From Elymus sibiricus (Eukaryota; Streptophyta; Magnoliopsida; Poales; Poaceae), in assembly GCA_039707655.1 (NCBI GenBank), contig CM077676.1, positions 240,268,866 to 240,332,865 on the forward strand: a stretch of 64,000 bases of DNA, in the 5' to 3' direction. Positions 10,100-21,002 of the stretch are shown in pieces (position 1 is the stretch's first letter; the number at the start of each line of letters is the position of its first letter). Below the pieces are notes generated by a model. That model made no database searches. It worked only from the letters and a program-made list of their open reading frames with translations, and was not told the origin of the DNA. A program made the translations under genes and the position numbers.

Positions 10100-11517
10100 G
10101 TTGGGTTCTACGCTAGGTGCATCGGCTGCAATTTAAAATTTTCCCTACACGCAGATCAACCAGGAACATGCTACGGGAGATGGATCACGGATCATTACCA
10201 CTAGACGTGCAGTGCCGTGCAGTGGAAGTAGAGTTGAGGCAACGCATCTCTAGAGTCGTCTCCTCCTTGTCGATCTCCCACATAGCCGATCGGATCCCAC
10301 GAACAGGTTCGCCGGAGCGGCACAAGTGCACCGCCTCTAACTGTATCTGCACGTGCAGGAGGAACGTCATGTGGCGGACTACTAAGTCCGATCACACAAC
10401 CGGCGGCGAGTGGAGGTGTCTAGTTGCAACACATGCAAAGCCCTAATGACGGCGCCGAAGCGATCCAAAATGAGTGTGCCGCACCTCCACTATATATAGG
10501 CATCCATCGCGGGCTCAACACTTGGACCCCGCATGGACCCTAAAGCCCAAAGTCTACTCGGTCACGATCCAAGTATAGCTCGGATCACATTAGACCAGTG
10601 TCCTTGGATCCGACCTCATAGGTTCCTTCCCTTAAGCGCGCGACCCCTTAGGTTCAAGTCGGCTTGGTCGTAGGTCAGATCACCTCCGACCTTCTCGGTT
10701 GGTAGCAGCCTCTAGCAAGGCGTGCCGACCACCAAGTAGACAATGAAGCTGGTTAGGCAAACCTGTACATCACACTTTTGTTCCCTTTGCCACACGATAT
10801 ATGTTATCGGGCTCAAGGCGAGTCTGTCATCCTTGTGCTAGCCCGACCTCTTTCTCGTTCCAGTGATGACGACCACAAACTGGATTATCTCATAATCCTT
10901 ATCGCATGGCCATGCTTATCTTGGTCGGATCACACGAGGGGCCCAGAGTATATCTCTCCTGATCGGAGGGGCAAATCCCATCTTGCTCGACCATGTCTCG
11001 CAGCATGGGTCTGGACAAGCCCGAAACCTACCTTTATAACTACCCAGTTACGGAGTAGCGTTTGGTCGGCCCAAAGCAGGCCTGTCACCATCCCGAATAC
11101 ATGCGCCAGCTCAGGTATTAGGACATAGAATGCATGTTGTACTAGAGACTCACAGATGACATATCGTTGCGTCTCATAGTCGGGTCTGTCCGACTCGGAC
11201 CTTATCTCGACGCGGATCCGACTATGTCGAATCCGACCAGATCCTTCCGAGTCCATATTATCCGGCTAGCATCCAATGCTCCATGGCTAGTGAGACCGAG
11301 CCATCCGCCGTGTCATATGCTAGTCTAGTCAGCTGCGCGTCCACACAGCCCTTTAGACTAGGGACCTTTTAGAACAGTCATCATACAATGCATAGTCCCA
11401 CAAACAAGTCACGTACTTGTTGATACACATCATTGATAATGTCCAAGGACTATCTTTATTCATAAACACATAGGAAATATCATCATACATGATTGCCTCT
11501 AGGGCATATCTCCAACA
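10100..11517 (-). mobile_element. Copia LTR (Angela/BARE-like), 1418 bp
   Basis: On the minus strand it begins TGTTGGAGATATGCCCTAGA, typical of Angela/WIS/BARE LTRs, and ends ...CCCAACA beside a tRNA-Met-type primer-binding site. This is therefore a complete 5' LTR in reverse orientation. Its internal region is lost or displaced: only 31 bp remain before other LTR sequence. No gag or pol is seen. Confidence 0.8.
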
Positions 11518-12335
11518 AGGGCTTGATGCTTCTAGGAAGCTCTTCTTCTCCACATGTGGAGGCCTTGATAACCACGGAAGGTTCTTCTCCTAAGAGGCCT
11601 TGATATCCATAAGAGAGGTAGATCCCACCATGGGGGAGGTACATGAGCTAATCTCTATGATACGATACCTATTATTATCCAACCCTGGAAATGAAGAGGG
11701 GTTTCTATCTATAGTACAAGCCATGAAGGGGTAAGTGGGACAGGGATACATGGGCCTCTGGCCCGAGGTTACACACAGACAGGTACTGGATGTCCGGTGG
11801 GTACTAGTTGTCCGGTGGCTCATGAGGCACCGAACATCAGGTACGCACCGGATTTCCGGCAATTGATCTCGGGTGCCTTGGCACCGGATTTCCAGTGGAC
11901 ATCGTGTGTCCGGTAGGTGCTGGGGCGCCAGACGTCCAGTGGATATCGGATGCTCGGTCATTGTAGCCTGACTTTGTGATGGGTTGCTCCTCACCAATCC
12001 TCTTCATCAGGTACCGGACGTCCGATAGTGGGACCGGATGTCTGGTGGTTGTAGCTCCACAACAACTCCATCTTCTTCCGTCTTCGCTTCCACGCTTCCT
12101 TCGCGGATGGTGTAGTCATTCCTTTGCACTTGCACTCCTCCTCGTCATCCGTGAAGCTCCACTCAAGCCTATGCATATACATAAGAGGAGTGTCAAGTAG
12201 TATACCATCCTTGAAGGGATCAAATGAACACGTGTAAAGGAGATGATTCACCTTTATGTGTATGAAGTAGATATCACACATGTCACTTGACAAAGGGACT
12301 CTTGACATGGTGATGTTTGTAGAATGCTCCGCATC
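11518..12335 (-). mobile_element. LTR fragment with CCGGA-type motif array, gypsy-like
   Basis: The right end reads ATGCTCCGCATCA, the same terminus as the solo LTR ending at 42435, so this appears to be the 5' part of a related LTR on the minus strand. It contains an array of CCGGATGTCCGGTG-like motifs (about 11780-12050) followed, on this strand, by a weak TATA-like CTATAGATAG near 11704-11716. The distal end was cut by the Copia LTR. Confidence 0.5.
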
Positions 12336-12959
12336 ACATTGTTTATATATAGAATTTAGTCCATGATTAGGTTATAGCAATCTCATGAGAGTAACACATG
12401 AATAATAAGAACTTAACAACTATGTTCTCTCATGACATGAACATAACAAACTAAAAGTTCATAATACAACAGCTCAAAGTGCCAACAAGATCAAAATGAG
12501 CATAATACAATATGGCAACATGGTATCTTGCTAGCCCTTTATTATGAAGCAATACATAATTTCAAGACACCTAAAAAGCTCAAGCGACAACTAAACATTA
12601 TAATTCAAAGTAGAGAGCATGTAGTCATGCATCGCTCGATGTTACATATACAAAATGCATACTACACTAAGAATGATAATTATGGTCTCTAAATTTGGTG
12701 ATCAAGGAAGGTGATGGAATAACATAAAAGTAAAAAAAGATAGGCCATTCTTGGAGGGAAGTGGAGATTGTCATGCGCTATTTTATAAAAGTGGCAAACT
12801 CTCAATGCCTTGGTTTTGGAATTGTTTTTAGAGTTTGGAGAATAGAAAGACACGTTTATCTGCACTCTTCTTGTAATGGCCTCATACACTTGCACTTGCA
12901 CTTTCACTTTTTTTATCAAACTTTTGAGACTTTTGATATAACACTTTCTGACTTTGGCA
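12336..12959. other. A/T-rich stretch, nothing recognised
   Basis: About 620 bp of A/T-rich sequence with no open frame I would support and no clear LTR or terminal repeat. It may be remnant internal sequence of the neighbouring LTR element or the 5' flank of the LINE-like pseudogene. Confidence 0.4.
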
Positions 12960-15056
12960 ATGGAATACAAACATAATCACTTGCGCGACTATAGGGACAC
13001 TCTATTGCGATTGTTGCGCCAGTGGTCACTCTGGCCCCGGTGGCCACCTCTCCTGTCGGTGGCCACTCCAGCCCTGACAGCCACCTCTCCTGCTCAGCTG
13101 CATGGCCCCTCCCGCGCTCAACTTTGCCCGTGGCAAGGAACTCCAAGCGGATATGCAGCGGAAGTTTGGTCACATGGTGGTTTTTTCATCGGGCTTTCAT
13201 CAATGAGAATTCACCTTGGTGGTGTCATTTTGTCGTGCTGCTTTTCTTCTGGACAATCATATGGCCAGTGTTGTTCTCCAATCTTGTTTTGGTGGATACC
13301 CGCAAGGCTTTCGTGTGCAACTCTTGAAAGATCATTCTTTTCGGTTCTCTGTGGCTTCCAATTTGTTGGCTTTAAAGAGTACAATGTGCGTAGAATTTCA
13401 TAAAGAAATTTTGAAGATTTTTTTATTCTCTGGGGTAATGGTGGTCCGCATTGGCTTTGTGTAGAACTCAATTTTTTTACCATGAACAAGATGCTGAGTG
13501 ATCTTTGGTTGGCTGCAATGGTAGGGTTGTCTGTCCCTCCGGTGATCGCCGTCGGTCTGCTTCTCCGGTGAACCATCATGTTTCGATCTTTCAACGTCTT
13601 TCCAACCGGGAGCCATCTGCGCTCCCCCAGTCTTCATTGGGAGTTATTTTGCTTGCTAATGCGCAAGTTAATGAGCCAGTGAACATAAAGATTTCCTCTC
13701 AGCCAAATGCTATCTTGAGGCAACATGATCGACGTGCTTTGGAGTACGTGCAGCTGATTTGCCATGCATGCAGCCGCGTGGGCCATGGCGCCAAGTTTTG
13801 CACCGAGCCTTGGATTCACTTTGCTTCTTTCCCCAACCCACCTGGGTGTGCTTGGGTTGATGGTGTTGTGGATGACTGGTTTAGGGCGCCTGGGCCAGCG
13901 CCACTCATCACGCCAGCTTCCTCTTTTAGAGAGCTCATTTTGCTCCCCTCCCTAAATTCCAGCTTAAATAGTTGCATGCCTCCTCACATTCATCTGATCA
14001 GCCTACTGTTCAAACCTTGTTCTCGTTGCCTCCTCTCTTGTTGTTGCTGCCGCTGAGAGCTCGTCGTGTTGGCTGTTGGTTAGTGCCGATGAGGCCGATT
14101 CTGTAATGGCCAACATCCCCATCAACCCTCTTCCCTTTGTTCTGCATGGATTTGAGATTTAGCACATCGAAGGAAGAACTGAGGTTTCTAGAGCAATTCT
14201 GCCACATCGCACCCCACACAATGAAGACACGACGATTGCTACCATTCATCCACTACCAGATGAGGTACACTTCCCCAATGTACGTGCAGTTCTAGAATAA
14301 TTTCTCGTTGAGGTAAGCATGTGGGTGTCTGGTCTATTTAGAGATGCTCCTTCGGGGAAGCTTATGTCTAGTTTGTGCATGTTCGAGATAGGGATAAGCT
14401 GGTTAGTGATAGCCCACATCAAAATGGTGATGTTTTCATTTCTTTTGCCAAGCACAATCAGGGCAAAAATTGGAGAAGGGTTTTATTTAATAGGCTGTGT
14501 TGGATTATGATAGTAGGGGTCCCTCTTGACTATCAGACCACTGATGACCTCTGTACTTCAATAGGGCCACAACCCAATCCCCCCTCCTGGGGTTGACCCA
14601 CACCCAATGCCCCAGCAACCTTTTGATTTTCCTAGTTTTAACCCTCTAGGGCCACAACATGGACATTATCATATCCAATAGGATGATGACATGGATGACT
14701 TGGAGGAAGATGGTCATTGGGCTTTTCAACAGCTAGCCAATAACAATGTGGCACTTCAGAATGACTTTGTGAATGAGAACCTGGGGCAAGTTGGTGAAGA
14801 GGAGGCTCTTCCTATTCAGGATGGGAGTAGTAATATTACCACTACTGTTTCTTTGTCAGATGAGGCATTTTCAAACAATATTCAATTCGGAGGCAACCCA
14901 CTTAATGAGGAGGTTAACCAGATGGCTCACAATGTACCTATTAACTAACATGTTGCTGCTCCTAATGATGCTCAGAATCTTGGAGTTGGTATGCTTAATA
15001 TCATGTTGGCTTACCCCACCCGATGAACTGATGGGCCTAGTGGAAGTCATGCCTAT
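12960..15056 (+). pseudogene. LINE-like ORF1 pseudogene (zinc knuckle protein), 5' part
   Basis: Broken frames together show the layout common in grass LINE-associated ORF1 proteins. An N-terminal part contains FRVQLLKDHSFRFSVASN (about 13302-13365). A CCHC zinc knuckle, CHACSRVGHGAKFC, lies at 13761-13802. A domain starting MANIPINPLPFVLHGFE (about 14105) includes KHNQGKNWRRVLFNRLCW near 14450-14505 and GVPLDYQTTDD. An acidic, Asn/Glu-rich region follows from 14691. Frameshifts and stops (for example the TAG just after HGFE) rule out a functional product. The frame is interrupted at 15056 by the Tat retrotransposon and resumes at 31726. The assignment rests on memory of grass ORF1 proteins, not on a reverse transcriptase, which is absent. 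Confidence 0.55.
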
Positions 15057-15587
15057 TGTCGTGGTTTTGACACGGCAGATGCCCTTGTGAAAAGACTTAG
15101 AGATGAGGCCATCGCACGAAGGTGGAAGCTTAACGGGGTTGATCAGGAACGAGAAGACACGGAGTTACCCAGGTTCGGCCCCTCGCGGTGGAGGTAAAAG
15201 CCTACGTCCTACTTGATTGTATTGCTTTGGATCTCGATTACAAGGGTGCGAATACGCTAACCTAGCTCTCGAGGGATTGCAACTTAGTCTTTCTACCGTA
15301 GGCGCTTCCCTTTATATATAGGTTGAGCCCTAGGTTTACATGAGAGTCCGGGTTGTAGACTTAACCCGTATCCTACTCTTATTCTACTTACTCCTCAAGA
15401 TAATCTTCTCTGCCTTATCTTTGTCTTTGAGCCGGCCCGCGGGCTGAGCCGGCTTTTCTCTCCAGGCCTCCGTCAAGCCGGCCCATTGGGTATCTTAGGC
15501 CCAGCAGCGAGATACCCGCTGAGCCTTACAGCTCCATGGCCGGGTCATCTCCTACCGGGTCTTCAAGGCTGGGAAATATCCCCAACA
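15057..15587 (-). repeat. 3' LTR of the Tat element, 531 bp
   Basis: Begins TGTCGTGGTTTTGACACGG and ends ATATCCCCAACA. It contains a minus-strand TATA box within CCTATATATAAAGGG at about 15310-15325. It differs from the right LTR by about 15 substitutions and a 6-bp indel. The stretch 15588-15850 holds the region next to the polypurine tract and no gene. Confidence 0.9.
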
Positions 15588-15957
15588 CTAGCCCTCAGTT
15601 TGACATGAATTCATTCATGTTAAACTCCATCCTGAAAAACAAATGGAATATTTAAAGGAAAAAGATATCCCCAGATCTATTTCTCAAGCCGGCTTTTGGA
15701 GCACCCATCGCTTTCAGATATATTTTTCCGGCTTAAGCAACTCGTCGGGTCATTCTTCACCCTCAGACTTGGTGTTTTCTCATTGACTTTGCTCATGACG
15801 TCACATCCAATTTCCGCAAAATTTGGGATGACATCAAAACAAATCTTTTAGTGGTTTCATATCGTCTTGTCAGGCGCGGAAATCGAGGAGCCTTTTTAGC
15901 CACTGTTCACTGCGCCGCCTCGGGATCCGCGTATGCCGTTTCGGGTTCCGCCACGCC

Positions 15958-15965
15958 TATAAATA
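15958..15965 (+). promoter_or_regulatory. TATA box of the antisense accessory ORF
   Basis: TATAAATA in a GC-rich setting, 720 bp before the ATG at 16678. The transcript probably starts near 15990, with a 5' exon ending at 16174 (donor GTAAGT) spliced to 16670 (acceptor TTCCTTGCAG) just before the ATG. This promoter reads opposite to the LTR promoter. Confidence 0.5.
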
Positions 15966-16677
15966 GGCCGATGCCCTTCCCCCTTCTCTTTCTATTGCTC
16001 TCCGCTCGTCTTTTTCATCTACTTCTCCAACATTGCCGCGCCCTCTCGAGCTCACCGGCAACATCGAAGACTTCATCGTCCGAGCCTCCCTCTTCGTCGT
16101 CGGAGTCCATCCAGTCCTGCTCGCGCGGCCGCCTCCGCCATACTCGAAGACCGCAAGATTCCCCATCTGAATCTGTAAGTACCTTCTTCACCATTGCTGC
16201 TTGTTCTTCGGCTATTCTTCCTAGTTCATCGCATTAGCAACCTGTAGATCCAAGAACACCCGCTGGTTTCTTATTTTGCGGTTCGTAGAATCAGTCCACT
16301 ATATTTCCCACACATTGTAGATCTATCACTCTGTTCTGGATAAATCCTCAATGTCGTTCATCTCTAACTGTGAAGAACAGACCTAGGTTTATCCCCTTAT
16401 TTTAGGTCATTTTCCAGATCTACAGAACCTTTAAATTCATGTGAAACTTGTTTACTGACTCATAGCCCAAACTATGTTCAACACTTGTAAAAAACTTGCG
16501 CCATGTAATTCCCGGCTTATCTTGTATCAAAATCATGACCCGGAATATGCTTGCGTTCCTTCCTGTGACCCGGCAAATATTCTAACTGCCGGCTCATATT
16601 TTTGCTTTACGTTTAACCCGGACAATCCTTGAATTGCCGGCTTATGATATTGTCTCATCTTCCTTGCAGCTGAATAT

Positions 16678-19600
16678 ATGGCTCCCAAACCTAAAGTTGT
16701 CAACTGGGCAAAATCCAACATGACAGAGCTCAGATTGCAAGCTCTAGTGGACACCGAGTTACTGCCAACCAAAGAAGCAATTCAATGGCGGGCTCCTGAG
16801 GAGGAAATTCATCCTCAACCAGATCAGAATGAGATCATTGTTTTTGCTGAACATCTGGAGAGAGGCTTCCGTCCCCCCGGCTCTAAGTGCTTCAGAGATG
16901 TGCTTCATTTCTTCAACATCAGGACTCAAGATCTGGCCCCCAACTCCATTTTCAACCTATGTCAGTTCCAAGTTTTCTGTGAAATTTATCTACAGCTTGA
17001 GCCGTCCATCAGCTTGTTCCGAGAGTTTTTCTATTTGAACCACCAGACGGAGCACAAGGATGGACCAAGCCTAGAACTTGGTGGAGTCACCATTCAACGA
17101 AGGAAAAACACTGCCTTCCCCGAGGCCAAGCCGGCAAGCCATCCCAAGGGATGGTATAAAACTTGGTTTTACTGCAAGGATACTTCCCCAGATGGGCAAC
17201 ACCCACTCCCGGGTTATAGAGCAAGCCGACTTGACGCCGACATCGTCTTCCCAGGCTTCGCCTCCAAGGAAGAAAGGAAAGCTCTGGAGCCCTTATATTC
17301 CAAAATAAATGCTTTGACTGCCCATGGCCTCACTAGCATTGATTTGGCCCGGACTTGGGTAGAGTGGCGTATCCAACCTCTGAGCCTGAGGACCCGGCCT
17401 ATGCACACTTACTCTGGCAAGCCGGAAGATACACTTTGATTTAGCCGGGTTAACCTCTAGGAAAAGGAGGTCTTAAAGTTTGCCAATAAGCTACTTGGTG
17501 AAACGAAAGATGATATTAAGCTTGTGGGACTTGCTCCCTTTTACATGAATAACCCGGCACCCGAGGTAAGCAGTCTTTTTGTTGCCCTTCATCTTATCAA
17601 TATTGTTTTATCTTTGTCATAATTTCATCAACCCGTCATGGTACAGGAAAATGCTGACTGGTGGCGGGTCGAACTTCAAGACCCCACTCCTCCTCGAGAA
17701 GATAGCAAGGAAAACCCAGAAGATGACGAAGACCAAGAGGTAGAACTTGACTTCCTTGGCCGTCTGTTTAACCAACTTGCTGACGCCACCTCTTCACAGG
17801 AACAGGCTGAAACCAGTCACGCCAGCGAGGCAGAGGTAACTTTGATCTCTTTAGATTCTGACTCACCGATACCCGTTCGAAATAAATTCTAGGTTGCGGT
17901 CCGAAAAGTTCCCTTTTCACACCGAGATGCTCATTTAGACCCACAATTTTCTTTGAAGAAAGCGCAGCACACAGGGACTTCTAAACGGAAGACCCGAAGC
18001 AGCAAAGGAGAATTGAGCGGCGGGTTAAACAATGAGCCGCCTGCACGGAGAGCACGGACAGACGCGCCTCTCAACCCCACTACCTCTCTTCCTCACGCCG
18101 GTCGCTTCAAGGAGCCATTACCTTTGAACGACTCGGCGTATCAAACATCTCCTTCTTCTGACGAATCAAGTGCCACTCAGGCGCCAACCTTTAACATCAA
18201 TCTTGGGTAAACAATCTGATTACTCACGTTTTACACGAAGGATTCTTGCTCTTATCCTTTAACCGAATGACTCTTTGTTCCTTGTACAGTGCGAAGGCCA
18301 TTAAGAAGAAGACCGCCGCCGGGTCGTCTGACCCTATCATTCAAACAGGCCCTTCTCAAGAAGACGCAGTGGCTAACCCGGATATTCTGGACGAGCCGGC
18401 TTTTTAGAATGACCCGCCACTTCAGGACACTACTGTGAGCCCGGCTCATGCTTCTCCTCCTCCTGCCAATCGGGAAAAGGAAAATTTAATTAAGGAGCAG
18501 CCTACTGAGAAAGCTCAAGATGAAGTAATGGTGACTGGTGAACAACAGAATGCTCCACCGGAAACTTCTACTGTCTTGGCAAAGATTCCTGCCAAGGCTG
18601 AGTCGCCCATTAAGAATAAAGGGAAGGCGGCTCTCAATGTCCATTCCTTTGAAGAACAAGATATCAACATGCTGCATCAGTCTGTGATAACCCGGCTGTC
18701 TGAGAGCCGGGATACTGAAATTGCCATGGTGACTTCCCTAAAACGGAAGTATGAGGTAACTTTCTGTCTCCTGACTTAATATGCCCATATTATATGTAGA
18801 CCCCAAGGGTCGGGTCATTATACCATGATGATCAGGGACTTGTATGTTGTGATCAACCTGTAGTCCCGAAGGGCCGGCTCATCATGATACGATGTGCCGG
18901 GTCTCTGCATGTAGTGATGTAGAACAAACTATGCATTAGCCCCCAAGTGCCATGTGGAATGCCCGCATCCTCATGGGACTTTGTTGTATTTGAGAAAACG
19001 CTGATAAATGTAGCCCCCATGGGCCGGGTCGACCAGAATGGCAGCTCGGGACTTTATTATATAACTCTTGTAACTGTGAGACTGCCCTGCAGGATATGTT
19101 GAATCAAGTGGAAACACAAGCATCCTTCTTCCAAAAGGAAGCAAAGAAAGAGAAAAAACTTCTTGAAAGGGCTGAAGAATCATCTTCAGAAGCCAACAAG
19201 TATTTGCGCCTTGTGAGAAGCATGCTGAAGAAAGCTGAGGCGGCATTTGAAGAGGAAAGAGCCATCCTGGTCAAGCGTGCAGAGGAGGCAGAGGCAAAAC
19301 TTAAGCCGGCGACCCAAGAACTGGCTACATTGAAAAACCATATCACCAGCATGTGCAATGCCATCTTTGGTATGCAGTAAACTCATAAGCCGCCAAACAT
19401 GCCGTGTTGTAAAATACCACGCCAACCGAACTAACTTATCTGTCTTCTTGCAGGCCGGAAAACTCATTACCAAGCTGAACAGCCATTGGTGAAGCTGAAA
19501 GCCGCCTAAACTCTTGCCGAACAACTGTATATAGGCGGCGCACGCTGCATCATGGCCTTCAAAAACACCAAGGCCCCGCCCCACCTGATTGCAGATATGC

Positions 19601-20121
19601 TAAAGGAACTATCAGTGGTTCCCAAATGGTTTGAAGAGTGGAAGAAGGCGGCTTGCCGTGCTGGGGCCCTGACAATGTTTGCTCGTGCCAAAGCATACGT
19701 GCCAGAATTGAATCTGGCTCAAGTTGTCGATGGATATCCGGAGTTTAACGTTGATGATTCACCTTTCACCAAGAAGGATTTCCAGCGATGCATAAAGGAA
19801 ACCCGGGTTGCCGCCACAGCGATTGCAGAAGAGATGGATCTATCCAAGTATCAAGCCGGATATTCTGAAGGCAACGAACGGATTGAGCCGCCTAACCCTC
19901 AGCCGGTTGCCCTTACTCATATGCGTAAGCCATCTTTTGCCCTTGACGTCGACCCTTCCTCTGTGATAACAACCGATGCAATGTTTGAAGCGTTACGCTC
20001 AATCCAGTGGTTGACCGGCGAATCGACAAGTCAGGAAGAGGCGGCGGATGACGACGATCGGGAAAAGTCGGCACATGGCGCTCCTTCAACCTCTGGCGCC
20101 AATCCCAATCCGGTAACATAG
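16678..20121 (+). pseudogene. Intron-containing antisense accessory ORF of the Tat element (gypsy-type 'Transposase_28'-like)
   Basis: The first exon starts MAPKPKVVNWAKSNMTEL and its first 250 codons resemble the 'putative gypsy type transposon' domain (Pfam Transposase_28), with PPGSKCFRDVLHFFNI and CQFQVFCEIYL-type helices. Inferred exons are 16678-17565, 17647-18206, 18290-18755, 19093-19369 and 19454-20121, each internal boundary having GT and AG. Exons 2-3 are acidic and Ser/Pro-rich linkers. Exon 4 is a clear coiled coil (KEAKKEKKLLERAEESSSEA). Exon 5 continues to a TAG at 20119-20121 with an Asp/Glu-rich tail. Breaks: a frameshift and stop near 17437, TAG at 17890, TAG near 18405, and a stop at about 19507. 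In the Tat lineage such an extra ORF lies antisense between pol and the 3' LTR; its role is unknown. Position inside the LTRs argues against a host gene. Confidence 0.7.
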
Positions 20122-21002
20122 CGCACCGGCTCATAACCTATTGCAGCTGAACTTGGAGGAAACATCTGTTGTGTCCGCAGCCCGGTGGGTGGCTTATAAT
20201 AGCTTAGCATCCAGAAACTGTTGCTGGTGCAAATGTCCTTGTGCACTTGCTGCTTTTGTTATAGCGTAGCATCCAGAAACTGTTGTTGGTGCAAGTGCAT
20301 CGTGCACTTGCTGCTTTTGCCTATATAAACCTTGTTTAATTGCTTGGAATGATAAATCTTCTGCTGCTCAAAAGAAGAGCATGGAACTAGCTCCGGTATT
20401 TACGAACTCACACCAGTGGGTTGAAGAAAAAATAACCCGGCAAGTCTTGATACCAGATGAAGAAAAAATGACTGTAATGCAAAATGTATGAAAACAATAA
20501 TTAGCATGCATGCAAGAGGTAACAATAATGCAAAACATGAATTGTAAATTGCCGGCTTATGCACCGCGACGTGAAGACCGGCCTTTGAGGCACAAGTCTG
20601 AATTGCTTTCATGAAGCAGGCGCTTTGGCCTTTTGGTTTATCTTAGCTTTCTGAAAGCTGGCTCTCACGCGACCAACGAATGTTTTAACTCTGATGAATT
20701 CGGGGTCACCTTTGTGATTGACTCATCAGGCGTACGCCGGGTCACCTTTTCGGAGTAGCATCTTGCTGACAGGCAGGTTTAACCAAGTTTTGGCTTTTTG
20801 CCGGGTTAAAGGGTTTTGTAAGCTAAACTCGATGAGTTGGAAGCCCCCAAGTAACCAATGATCAACCAATAAAGACTCAACACACAATTTGAGGCGAAAC
20901 GAGAAACTCTCTCATACAGAGTTGCCGGTCTTTATTTCATTGATCAAAATATGTATAAACATGATAGAAGATATGTACAAAAGATATTACCCAGTCTATG
21001 AC
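20122..21002. other. Spacer between accessory ORF and pol
   Basis: Contains two copies of a roughly 64-bp repeat (GCATCCAGAAACTGTTG ... GTGCACTTGCTGCTTTTG) at about 20200-20325. Otherwise it is non-coding retrotransposon sequence. The two converging units, accessory ORF and pol, end on either side of it. Confidence 0.5.

Noticed and set aside
16678..20121. Host gene with coiled coil (myosin- or filament-like)
   Set aside because: Lies between the pol gene and 3' LTR of one retrotransposon with a target duplication; fits the known Tat accessory ORF.
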